64,000 nt of DNA from Corylus avellana (lineage: Eukaryota > Streptophyta > Magnoliopsida > Fagales > Betulaceae): assembly GCF_901000735.1 (NCBI RefSeq), contig NC_081544.1, positions 31,490,095 through 31,554,094 on the forward strand, written 5' to 3'. The notes under the pieces are model-generated. The model ran no database searches. It had not been told where the DNA came from and saw only the letters and a list, made by a program, of their open reading frames with translations. Below, one piece after another: positions 44,225 through 54,333 of the stretch; positions within the stretch are counted from its first letter, which is position 1, and each line of letters starts with the position of its first letter. The position numbers and the translations under genes are program-made.

Positions 44225-47098
44225 ATGCTCCTTCTTCTCAAACCTCTATCCAGAATCATGCTCTGCCCTCACGCATCCTCTGCAACTTTCACGGCCACTA
44301 TCTTCGCCTTTTTCCTGTTTCTCTTCTTTCTATTATGGATACTAAGAAGATCCCAAAAATCTGCTCGGAAGAAAACACTTCCACCGGAAGCTGGTGGCGC
44401 GTGGCCTGTGATTGGCCACCTCCACCGATTAGGAGGGGCAAAACCAGCCCATATAACATTGGGTAACATGGCCGACAAGTACGGATCAATTTTCACCATC
44501 TGGCTAGGAGTACATCGAGCTGTGGTAGTCAGCAGTTGGGAGGTAGCTAAAGAGTGCTTCACCACCAACGACAAAGCCTTTGCCAGCCGTCCAAAAGCTA
44601 TAGCTACAGAGCTCATGGGCTACAACTACGCCATGGTTGCGTTCGCCCCTTACGGCCCTTACTGGCGCCACGTGCGTAAAATAGCCACCCTCGAAGTCCT
44701 CTCAAACCACCGCCTTGAGATGCTCAAACACATCCGGGAGTCCGAGGTAAATACGTCTGTAAAAGAGATGTACGAGCTCTGTGTCAAAAACAGAGACATG
44801 TTTGTGGAGATGAAGAGATGGTTTGGCTGCACAACCTTAAACGTTGTGCTTAGGATGGTTGTTGGGAAGCGATTTGATCATGGGGCTGCAGACGAGGATG
44901 AGGATGAAGGTAACCGTCGGTGCCAGAAAGCATTGAGAGATTTCTTTGAGTTGATGGGCACGTTTGTGGCTGCGGATGCACTTCCGTATCTTAGGTGGTT
45001 GGACTTGGGAGGCTACGAGAAGGCCATGAAACGAACTGCAAAAGACTTGGATCAAGCGCTTAATGGGTGGCTAGAAGAACATAAGCAAAGAAAAGTTTCT
45101 GGTGATCAAGCTAATAAGGAACACCAAGACTTTATGGATGTGATGTTGTCTACCGTTACCGACGACGACCAAGAGATCTCCAACTATGATGCTGATACAA
45201 TCACTAAAGCTACATGTCTAGTAAGCTTTTCATATATCTGAAGCTATAATTAAATTCATACATATATATTTTTTTCTTTTCTATGATTTGGGTATTCGGG
45301 TTGAAGCCCAATTAGGTATTTGTGTGCAAATTGTTTCTTTCACATCGATTGGATGGGTGTGTTTGGAAGGGATTTGAAAAAAAGACTCCTATTTCTTTCA
45401 AAATTAATTTCAACATTTATATATCACATTGATCACGTTTTATTATTATTTAAATAAAAAAAAATCATTACAAAATAATTTTTTTTTTACTTTTTCATGC
45501 AAAATATTCTAACTTTTTTTTTTCACATAAATTAAATCTGTTACGGTTCCAATTCACTCACTTTTTCAAGTCCTTTGGCAAACACACCCCCTTAGCTCAT
45601 GTTTTTGTTTATATGTGGTATTCTACATAATTATGTACACTTAAGACGTCGAATCTTAGACCTTGTTTCATAAGGCACTAAGATCAAAGGACTTAGTTAT
45701 TACTCGAATCAACCCCTACAAACATGATTATTCATTCATCAACCGCTATTAAATAGGCTTAGTATAATACATCTAAGAGAAAGATCCCGTCCATTACATA
45801 ACTTTAGAGGTCACATTACAAATTTTTAAATATTTGAGCTTAAATTGCAAGTGGAATGAAACTTTTTGAGAATAAAGTATAATTTTTCCATTAATCATTG
45901 CGTGTAAACACTACGAGGGAATTGTGTTGGCTCAAGCAAATTCTTGGTTTAAACAAAAGAGAAAGTACGTTGGCTTTCTCTCTCTCTAGTGTTGTCTGGT
46001 TGTTAAGCTATTTGGGATCAAGTAGATGTAAAAAGCCTAGCTAGTGGTCAAATATTCAAACTGCAACTTATGTGTGTTGTGCTTGTCTTTGAAAATTAGA
46101 AAAATGGTAGGTTTACAAAAAAAAATTATAATATGGTGTGGCATAATATGATTGAATGTTTTAAAAGTTGAATTTATCTCATTTTCAATCACGTTGTGCC
46201 ACATCATGTTATAAAATTTTGTTTGTAAATATAGCATTCCTATGAGAATTAACACCAGTCGTTTTCATGAAGTAGATATCACTAGTTCGAATTTCTCCTC
46301 TCCTCTTGTGTGGACATGTAAAAAAAAAAAAAAAAAATCAGTTGTTTGACCAAACCATCAAAATATATTTTTCTTTTCCTGAGCCACTGACAAAGGAAAT
46401 CACCATGTTTTTTTTTCTTTGTTATTTAGTTCGTTGGACTGTTTTCCTAATGCTACAACTTTGGTCTTTTGAAGGCACTTATCTTAGGAGGAACGGATAC
46501 AACAACAGTGACATTGACATGGGCTCTCTCTCTCCTCCTTAACAATCGAGAAGCTCTAAAGAAAGCAAAAGAAGAATTAGATGTTCAAATTGGCAGGGAA
46601 AGGCAAGTGAAGGAATCAGACATGAAAAATTTGGTCTATCTCCAAGCTATTCTCAAAGAAACAATGCGTTTATACCCTGCTGGACCGCTCTCTGTTCCGC
46701 ACGAGTCCATGGAAGACTGCACTTTGGCTAGCTACCACATCCCAGCAGGCACGCGACTCCTTGTTAATATTTCGAAGATCCATCGAGACCCACAAGTTTG
46801 GTCTGATCCAAATGAATTTCGGCCGGAAAGATTCCTTACAACTCATATGGGTGTTGATGTACGGGGTCAGTATTTCGAATTTATACCATTCGGCACCGGT
46901 AGAAGAATGTGCCCGGGAATCTCATTTGCATTGCAAGTTATGCAACTCACACTTGCCACCTTGTTGCACAGTTTTGAAATTGCAAACCCATCAGATGAAG
47001 CTGTGGACATGACCGAGACAGTCGGACTTACCAACCTGAAAGCCACCCCACTCCAAGTCCATCTCACTCCATGCCTTCCTGCTCAAATATATGCATAA
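44225..47098 (+). CDS. Cytochrome P450, CYP82 family, tandem copy 1
   Basis: Two exons, 44225-45220 and 46475-47098, joined GT-AG in phase 0 (ATCL then ALILGG). They give 539 residues from the first ATG or 528 from the second ATG at 44258, the latter closer to family size. A hydrophobic N-terminal anchor, then a proline-rich hinge ([14 protein letters not shown]), implies an ER membrane monooxygenase. Motifs: I-helix GGTDTTT (about 337-343), ExxR in KETMRLYP (394-397), FRPERF, and heme loop [10 protein letters not shown] with Cys478. The [17 protein letters not shown] context and the two-exon layout point to CYP82. CYP82 enzymes act in alkaloid, homoterpene, flavonoid and coumarin metabolism; the substrate here cannot be deduced. 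The intron carries a MITE missing from copy 2. Confidence 0.93.
45355..45591. mobile_element. MITE in intron of P450 copy 1
   Basis: About 237 bp with inverted ends GGGTGTGTTTGGAAGGGATTTGAAA and the complementary TTTTTCAAGTCCTTTGGCAAACACACCCCC. The homologous intron of copy 2 lacks it, since its GAATTGGAT runs straight into AAAGTTCATG. Insertion after the gene duplication is the simplest reading. The target duplication is unclear, so the superfamily is not assigned. Confidence 0.65.
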
Positions 47099-48944
47099 TT
47101 TTATTAGATATTTGATTGTAAAATGCCAACTACACGACTTCACAATAAGAGTGTACAATGACTTTTGTTTTTAATTTTTTTGAGTGTGCTTATGGGGCTT
47201 GCATAAGAGTTCAAAAAATAAAGTAGGTATATCCACAGTAACATTATGGAAATTGTACATTTAGTTACTATATGTGTACGTTTACTATATATATATATAT
47301 ATATAAAAGCAAAGCAAAACAAAGGAAATGAGATAAAATTCATTGAAAAAGAAAAAAAGAAAAAAAAAAAAAAAGAAAAGGAAATGGGTGGAGCATCCTC
47401 ACAAAGACCCAAATATCACTAACATAACGCAACGTAAACCAAAAGACTACTAAGAATGAGCCAAAAGATTGGCCCAACCCAATTGAATATTTGCACACCA
47501 TCAAAGAAAAGGGTCGCCATCTGAAGGTACAATCCAAAGTCAAAATTGTTTGTAACAACACCTTTTTATTTATTTATTTTTATTTTATTTAAAATGGTAG
47601 GTCAGGAAGATCAATTGTGACTATCCTACGTTGACATGACCATAGTAACACTTACTTGCTGAAAATCGCACATAAGGAACTTAAACAGTGAAAACCAAAA
47701 ACACTCTCTCATAGAAATAGGAATTTTGGGTATAAAATGGAAGTTTGATATGATCGAACAATAATATTGTCAATTCATAAAGGTAAAATGACAATAGATT
47801 GTTGTTGACAAGAAAAATGATAATTACCCCTAGATTTATCATAATTGCCATGAACCAAACTCTACTTTCAGGTAAAAATGCATATAATATATATTACTTT
47901 AATAAAATAAAATAAAAAATAACCCTTGATTCTTCAAGCCAAATCTCAAAATAAAATAAATATTACAGAGGTAGCTAGGTGGCACTTTTTCCTTGTCAGG
48001 ATTTCTTCTCATTGACAGGAACCAAATTTAACTTTCAGGTATATATATATATTATTTTAAAAAATAAAAAAATCAAAACTACTTTAAGACAAATCTCAAA
48101 TCAGATTTGGTAATATAATGGGCACATGACATGTCGGTTGTCTTTGACAAAGGGCTTGAAAAAAAGTAGACTAAAACTCTAACAAATTTGTTTGATGTAA
48201 GAGAAAAATAATAATATTTTATATAAAAAAAATTAAAAAAAAATTTTTATAGTAATTTATTTTATTTAAATAATAATAAAAAAGTAATTGATGTGATATA
48301 AAAAATAAAATATTAAAATTAATTTTGAGATAAAATTTTAAAACTTTTGAATTCGACCGCCCACCCTTTTATTAAATACAGCCAACGTCCGCATGTGCAA
48401 GATTGAAGAAGAATTGCCTGGACTTGATTTGATGTGACCTTTGTACGATGTCTTGCACATGTCAGCATGTGAAAGATTCAGAGGGACCATTATCTGAGCA
48501 GCTTGGCGAAAATCATTCCGTGAATTCCTGCTGGATCATATATATATATATGCTTCGGGCCAATGAATTTGTTCAGCAGGAAAATATATAGTTCAAGCCC
48601 TCCTATGTGGAGCTTCTGTTGAGACAGTAGGCCAGAGGAATCCTCTGGAGTTGTCGGTCATCAACAGTTGTGTGGAATGCGTAACCGAAAATTCAAAAGT
48701 TATCCTTCGAGGATACGATTCATTAATTAATGGACCAATAAATTATTAACAAAGGACAATATAGTTTGTATAATTTCATTTAGCCTATGGTGCTTATGAC
48801 ATTGTGGATAGTCGAGCACTACAGGAAATCACCCAATATTTCATTATTTCCTTCTATTTGTTTAATGTGACCAACACGTCGTCATTCGAGTGGTCGGCCT
48901 GCGTGCTCTCATACATTTGACCTTTCGATATATAAAATACAACC

Positions 48945-51328
48945 ATGCTCCTTCTTCCCAAACCTCTATCCAGAATCATGCTCTGCCCTCACGCATCCTC
49001 TGCAACTTTCTCGGCCACTATCTTCGCCTTTTTCCTGTTTCTCTTCTTTCTATTATGGATACTAAGAAGATCCCAAAAATCTGCTCGGAAGAAAACACTT
49101 CCACCGGAAGCTGGTGGCGCGTGGCCTGTGATTGGCCACCTCCACCAATTAGGAGGGGCAAAACCAGCCCATATAACATTGGGTAACATGGCCGACAAGT
49201 ACGGATCAATTTTCACCATCTGGCTAGGAGTACATCAAGCTGTGGTAGTCAGCAGTTGGGAGATAGCTAAAGAGTGCTTCACCAACAACGACAAAGCCTT
49301 TGCCAGCCGTCCAAAAGCTATAGCTACAGAGCTCATGGGCTACAACTACGCCATGGTTGGGTTCGCCCCTTACGGCCCTTACTGGCGCCACGTGCGTAAA
49401 ATAGCCACCCTCGAAGTCCTCTCAAACCACCGCCTTGAGATGCTCAAACACATCCGGGAGTCCGAGGTAAATACGTCGGTAAAAGAGATGTACGAGCTCT
49501 GTGTCAAGAACAGAGACATGTTTGTGGAGATGAAGAGATGGTTTGGCTGCACAACCTTAAACGTTGTGTTTAGGATGGTTGTTGGGAAGCGATTTGATCA
49601 TGGGGCTGCAGCCGAGGATGAGAATGAAGGTAACCGTCGGTGCCGGAAGGCATTGAGAGATTTTTTTGAGTTGATGGGCACGTTTGTGGCGGCGGATGCA
49701 CTTCCATATCTTAGGTGGTTGGACTTGGGAGGCTACGAGAAGGCCATGAGACGAACTGCAAAAGAATTGGATCATGCGCTTGAAGGTTGGTTGGAAGAAC
49801 ATAAGCAAAGAAAAGTTTCTGGTGATCATCGAGCTAATAAGGAACACCAAGACTTCATGGATGTGATGTTGTCTACTGTTACTGACGACGACCAAGAGAT
49901 CTCCAACCATGATGCTGACACAGTCACTAAAGCTACATGTCTAGTAAGCTTTTCATATACCCTGACGCTATAATTAAATTCATATATTTTATTTTATTTT
50001 ATTATTATTATTATTTTCATGATTTGGGTATTCGGGTTGAAGCCAATTTGGTATTTGCGTGCAAATTGTTTCTTCACACGAATTGGATAAAGTTCATGTT
50101 TCTGGTTTTTGTTCGTGTGTGTTATTCTACATAATTATTTACACATCGAATCTTAGACCTTGTTTCATAAGGGACTTATTACTCGAATCAACTCCTTCAC
50201 TATTATGAACATGATTAGCTTAGTATAATACATCCAAGAGAAAGATTCACTTTGGAGGTCATATTGTAAATTTTTAGTACTTTATTAGAATACATTGCAA
50301 ATTTTTTAATATTTGAGGTTAAATTGCAATTCAAAAAAGATAAAGTGACTAATTGCGTAACACTACAAGGGATTAAGGGAATTGTGATGGTTCAAGCAAA
50401 TTCTTGGTTTTAACAAAAGAGAAAGAAAAGTGGATTTCTCTTTCTCTGGTGTCGTCTGGTTGTGAAACTATTTGGGATCAGGTAGATCTAAAAGCCTAGT
50501 TAGTGGTCATATATTCAATCTGCAACTTACGTGTGTCCTGCTTGTTTTTGAGAATTAACATCAATTGTTTGACCAAACCAGAGAAAGAGATTTTTTTTTT
50601 TTTCTTGAGCCACCGACAAAGGAAATGACCACGTTATTGTTACATCTTTGTTATTTAGTTCCTTGGACTGCTTTCCTAATGCTACAACTTTGGTGCTTTT
50701 GAAGGCCCTTATCTTAGGAGGAACGGATACAACAACAGTGACATTGACATGGGCTCTCTCTCTCCTCCTTAACAATCGAGAAGCTCTAAAGAAAGCACAA
50801 GAAGAATTAGATGTTCAAATTGGCAGGGAGAGGCAAGTGAAGGAATCAGATATGAAAAATTTGGTCTATCTCCAAGCTATCATCAAAGAAACATTGCGTT
50901 TATACCCTGCCGCACCGCTCCTTGTTCCGCACGAGTCCATGGAAGACTGTACTTTGGCTGGCTATCACGTCCCAGCAGGCATGCAACTGTTTGTTAATGT
51001 TTCTAAGATCCATCGAGACCCACATATATGGTCTGATCCAAATGAATTTCGGCCAGAAAGATTCCTTACAACCCATAAGGGTGTTGATGTGCGGGGCCAA
51101 CATTTTGAATTGCTTCCGTTTGGCACCGGTAGAAGAATGTGCCCGGCAATCTCATTGGCATTGCAAGTTATGCAACTCACACTTGCCACCTTATTGCAAG
51201 GTTTTGAAATTGCAAACCCATCAGATGAAGCTGTGGACATGACCGAGACTGTCGGACTTACCAACCTGAAAGCCACCCCACTCCAAGTCCATCTCACTCC
51301 ACGCCTTCCTGCTCAAGTATATGCATAA
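48945..51328 (+). CDS. Cytochrome P450, CYP82 family, tandem copy 2
   Basis: Two exons, 48945-49943 and 50705-51328, in phase 0, giving 540 residues from the first ATG or 529 from the ATG at 48978. It is very similar to copy 1, with scattered substitutions and one extra residue (GDHRANKEH against GDQANKEH). Motifs: [21 protein letters not shown], and heme loop [10 protein letters not shown] with Cys479. The glycine two residues after the cysteine is alanine here; family patterns tolerate alanine at this position, so the enzyme need not be inactive. Differences around [22 protein letters not shown] and the heme loop could alter substrate preference, which is inference. An ER-bound monooxygenase with an unknown substrate. 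Confidence 0.93.
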
Positions 51329-51427
51329 TTTTATTATATATTTGATTGTAAAATGCTAACTACACGACTTCACAATCAGAGTGTACAATGGCTTTTATTT
51401 TTTATATTTTTGAGTGTGCTTATGGTG

Positions 51428-51860
51428 TGTCACGGGTCTATGACCCGGTGGTAAGATAGTTTAGTCCTTTAGAATTAGGGTTTTGCTCATAAAGCATAAC
51501 TCTTTTAAATAAGGTAAGTGACTATAGTCTCTTACGATAATAATAGATTTATTAGCTTTATTAGGAAAATAAGGAGATTTGCTCATAAAGCAATATCTCT
51601 AGTAAGAAATATGGGATTTGTCTCTCATCAAAATTATATTTTATATTTTTGTCATGTAATAGTCTATATAAACGTAAGAGTGATCAATAAAATATATAAG
51701 AAGTTTAATATTCAACTCTAACAGTTGTTTTAAGAGGTTTAGGGTTCTTTGAATTACCCTAAAATTAGAAAGTGCATGATTCCTCGAATTATCCTACTAA
51801 ATCCAATCAAAACCTATCACTCTTGTGATTGTTCATCCCTCGTTACAGACGCCTGTAACA
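51428..51860 (+). mobile_element. Solo LTR (Ty1-copia-like) downstream of P450 copy 2
   Basis: A 433-bp sequence that begins TGTCACGGG and ends CTGTAACA, flanked on both sides by TGGTG (51423-51427 and 51861-51865), a perfect 5-bp target duplication. The interior has TCTATATAAACG and ATCAATAAAAT, which fit an LTR promoter and polyadenylation signal. Unit 1 lacks it. Caveat: about 25 bases after the right TGGTG are also missing from unit 1 and might be leftover internal sequence. Confidence 0.75.
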
Positions 51861-52055
51861 TGGTGCTTGTCTCATACGTGGAACTAAGATCTTGTATAAG
51901 AGCTCAAAAAATAAAGTAGGTATATCCACAGTAACATTGTACATGTAGTTACTATATGTCTACGTTTACTATCTTTTTTTTTTTAAAAAAAATAAAATTA
52001 TAATTCTAAGCAATACAAAGGAAATGTGAGAAAATACATTAAAAAAAAAAAAAAG

Positions 52056-53315
52056 TGTTAAATTCCCTTTTTGCCCAATGTGATTTAACAACTTTATTTT
52101 TTCACTTTTTATGATTTAGTTTTTATCATAGGAGGTACCTCGAGTATACCTATAAACGGAGACGGTACTTTCCTCAAAATTCTGTCCAAAATTTGACGAA
52201 AAGTCACGTCAACACCATTAAAAAATTAACACGTATCCATATACCTAATTAAAAATAAAAAATATTTTTTTTAAAATTAAAAAATTAAAAATAATAATAA
52301 TTTGGGGGTGACTACCCCTTTGGCCATTTGATTTTGGGGTGGCCCCTTTGGCCATGGGGTGGCCCGGCCACCCCATCTGACCCGATTGGGGGTGGCGCCA
52401 CCCCTCCCCACGACCCATGGGGAGGGTTTGGGGTACTTAAGTAGACATTCCCAAACCCTTGGTTTTCCTATTGTGTCTTCCATTATTGAGCGGTAGCCTC
52501 TTCTTCCAACACTTGTTGCCTTTATACTTCATTGCAACGCAGTGGCAATCCTGCAAGCAAGTTGGTTTGCAGTTCTCCACATCATAACTCCTAACCGACT
52601 CGAATTCATTGTAAGGTCAGTCAGTGTTTTGTAGACCCACTAATTCGTATAAAGCAGCTTCTTGTGGACTTTTCCCATCCTCTTCACAGCCTTGTATGGA
52701 ATCAGGTTTGCAGGTGCCATACCTATCATTTCCAATCAAAGAAAACCCTGGTGGGCATCTACAACTCGGCCTTCGATCATCCCCGATTGAGCAAATATTG
52801 TTACTCCCACAAGGCCCGCTACCCACGCCAGTTGCTAATTAAATCAAGGCAAATATTATCCGGTATGCTTCGAATTACAGTCCAGCAATTGTTGGCGGTA
52901 GTTTCAACCACCCCATTGGGGCCCTTGGGGTGGCTGAACCACTCCATGGGCCGTGGCGGCGGCAAGCTACCACAATCTGACTAGATGGGGTTGCTCAGCT
53001 ACCCTATGGCCAAAGAGGGTTGCCAAATGGCCAAAAGGGCGGCTACGGCAACCCAATTTTTTTTTTATTTTTTTTTTAAAATTTCTATAAATTTTTTAAT
53101 ATTTTTAATTAAAAAATTATTTTTTATTTTTAATTAGGTATATGGATACGTATCGATTTTTTAATGGTGCTGACCTTTGCCAAATTTTAGACAGAATTTA
53201 AACGAATGTACCATCTCCATTTTTATGTAAACCCGTAATACTTTATGTAATAAAAACTAAACCATAGGAGGTGAAAAATAAAATTGTTAAACCACTCGGA
53301 ACAAAAAAGTATTTA
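52056..53315. mobile_element. Long-TIR element carrying a host gene fragment (Pack-MULE candidate)
   Basis: A roughly 1.26-kb insertion absent from unit 1. Its arms (about 52057-52440 and 52895-53314) are inverted repeats of several hundred bp. Matching landmarks are GTTAAAT at the ends, ACTTTATTTTTTCAC / GTGAAAAATAAAATTGT, TTTTTATCATAGGAGG, and CGTATCCATATACCTAATT on one arm with its complement on the other. The arms also share GC-rich TTTGGCCATGGGGTGGC motifs. Ends lie in A-rich tracts, so a 9-bp target duplication cannot be told from the homopolymer. No transposase is present. The centre holds a lectin receptor-kinase fragment. Confidence 0.75.
52478..52893 (-). pseudogene. Captured fragment of a G-type lectin S-receptor-like kinase gene (LECRK/RLK1 type)
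   Basis: On the minus strand the frames read WTVIRSIPDNIC (about 52892-52855), then after a one-base frame change GSGPCGSNNICSIGDD, SCRCPPGFSLIGND and ALYELVGLQNTD. One in-frame TGA follows, where the family has a tryptophan before proline, and then PYNEFESVRSYDVENCK, TCLQDCHCVAMKYKGNKCW and KKRLPLNNGR. Cysteine spacing fits the EGF-like segment and PAN/apple domain that follow the bulb-lectin domain in LECRK proteins. The lectin, transmembrane and kinase parts are missing. With a frameshift and a nonsense change it cannot code for a working receptor. Confidence 0.8.
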
Positions 53316-53660
53316 AAAAAAAAAAGAAAAAAAAAAAAAAGAAGGGAAATGAGCCGAGCAGCCTAACAAAGACCCAAATATAACTAAGATAATGCAATGG
53401 AGTGATGATAAACATCATACGAGCATGCATAAACAGTCATGCACACCCATGTGATTTAATATTTTAATTATTAAAAAAAAAAAAAATTTACACTGGAGTA
53501 ATGTATATGATCACTCTAATGCAATGTATACCTAAAGACTATTGAGAATGAGCCAAAAGATTGGCCCAACCCAATTGAATATTTGCACACCATCAAAGAA
53601 AAGGGTTGCCATTTGGAGATTCAATCCAAAGTCAAAATTGTTTGTAGCAACACCTGTTGC

Positions 53661-54333
53661 AACAACAGGCAAGCTTGGAAATTACAGTTGGGAAGATAGC
53701 ACTAGCAGTAGCTGTAACACCTAGAAGAATTTAAATGCATAGAAGATAACAAAATGAAGAAAATACCCGTTAATGGTCAAAATAAGATAAAGTAGAAAAG
53801 AAAGTGGAATTTTTAAAGACTTTGAGCAAGCATAATTGGGTGATCACAACACACGCACTGAAGGAGCCTTTTGGATTGGTATCTTATGCACAATTCTGAC
53901 TCTCGTAGCCCAAGTTACTATCAAGTACATGATGATATCTCCCTCCCAATCAGTCAAGTATGGAGGAACTCGAAAGAGATGGAACGAAATGAATCGAAAT
54001 GATATTTGGGTAGGGGGATTGGTTGTTCCTTTTGGGTCGCATCCAGTGGGATTTGTAAGCCTTTGGTATTTATATGGGCCATTCAAAGCCTCGGGCCGGT
54101 CGGCCCATCGCTTCAGACTTCATTTTCATCGGGGGCCTATTTTCGTCAAACAAACCATCCCCGATCATAAACCCTCCCTCCTACTCTAGCGAGCTAGGCA
54201 CCAAGGGTTTTCGATTTGTCACCCGGCCAAGACAATGCCGGAGTTGCTCCTCGGAATCACTCAATCCCGATGAAGAAATTATCGGTTTTAACGTCCTTTT
54301 GTCTTATGAACCTCAATATTTTTGACTATCTAA
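53661..54333 (+). promoter_or_regulatory. Promoter-like region of mitochondrial bL19 gene (site II and telo-box motifs)
   Basis: Two TGGGCC/GGCCCA site II motifs (54075-54080 and 54102-54107) and one telo-box AAACCCT (54169-54175) sit within about 100 bases. This combination is well known from promoters of plant ribosomal and mitochondrial housekeeping genes. The only nearby gene in the right orientation is bL19 at 56153. An open frame at 53836-54189 overlaps these motifs but has no recognisable domain, and I do not call it a gene. Confidence 0.55.

Larger units (their letters stand above)
43430..47570. repeat. Tandem duplication unit 1 (P450 plus flanks)
   Basis: The upstream flank starting near TTCCTTGTCACGATTTC and the downstream flank ending near GTTTGTAACAACACC recur around the second P450 gene (about 47980-53660). 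No N-gap separates the units, and divergence is distributed over coding and non-coding sequence, so this duplication appears genuine. Confidence 0.8.
47980..53660. repeat. Tandem duplication unit 2 (P450 plus flanks, enlarged by insertions)
   Basis: Same order of flank, gene and downstream flank as unit 1. It is longer because of an insertion of about 150 bp upstream of the gene (about 48709-48855), a solo LTR (51428-51860) and a long-TIR element (52056-53315). The downstream motif GAGCCAAAAGATTGGCCC at about 53549 matches 47457 in unit 1. Confidence 0.8.

Noticed and set aside
48817..48830. CACTACAGGAAAT motif resembling a CACTA transposon end
   Set aside because: Only one end is visible within a 150-bp insertion, with no matching inverted end or 3-bp target duplication.
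51121..51160. P450 copy 2 as inactive because glycine in the heme loop is replaced by alanine
   Set aside because: The cysteine ligand and all other core motifs are intact, and alanine is accepted at this position in known P450s.
53836..54189. 117-codon ORF with a hydrophobic segment
   Set aside because: No recognisable domain, the frame does not begin with ATG, and it overlaps promoter-type motifs. An organellar insertion was considered, but no organellar gene was recognised.
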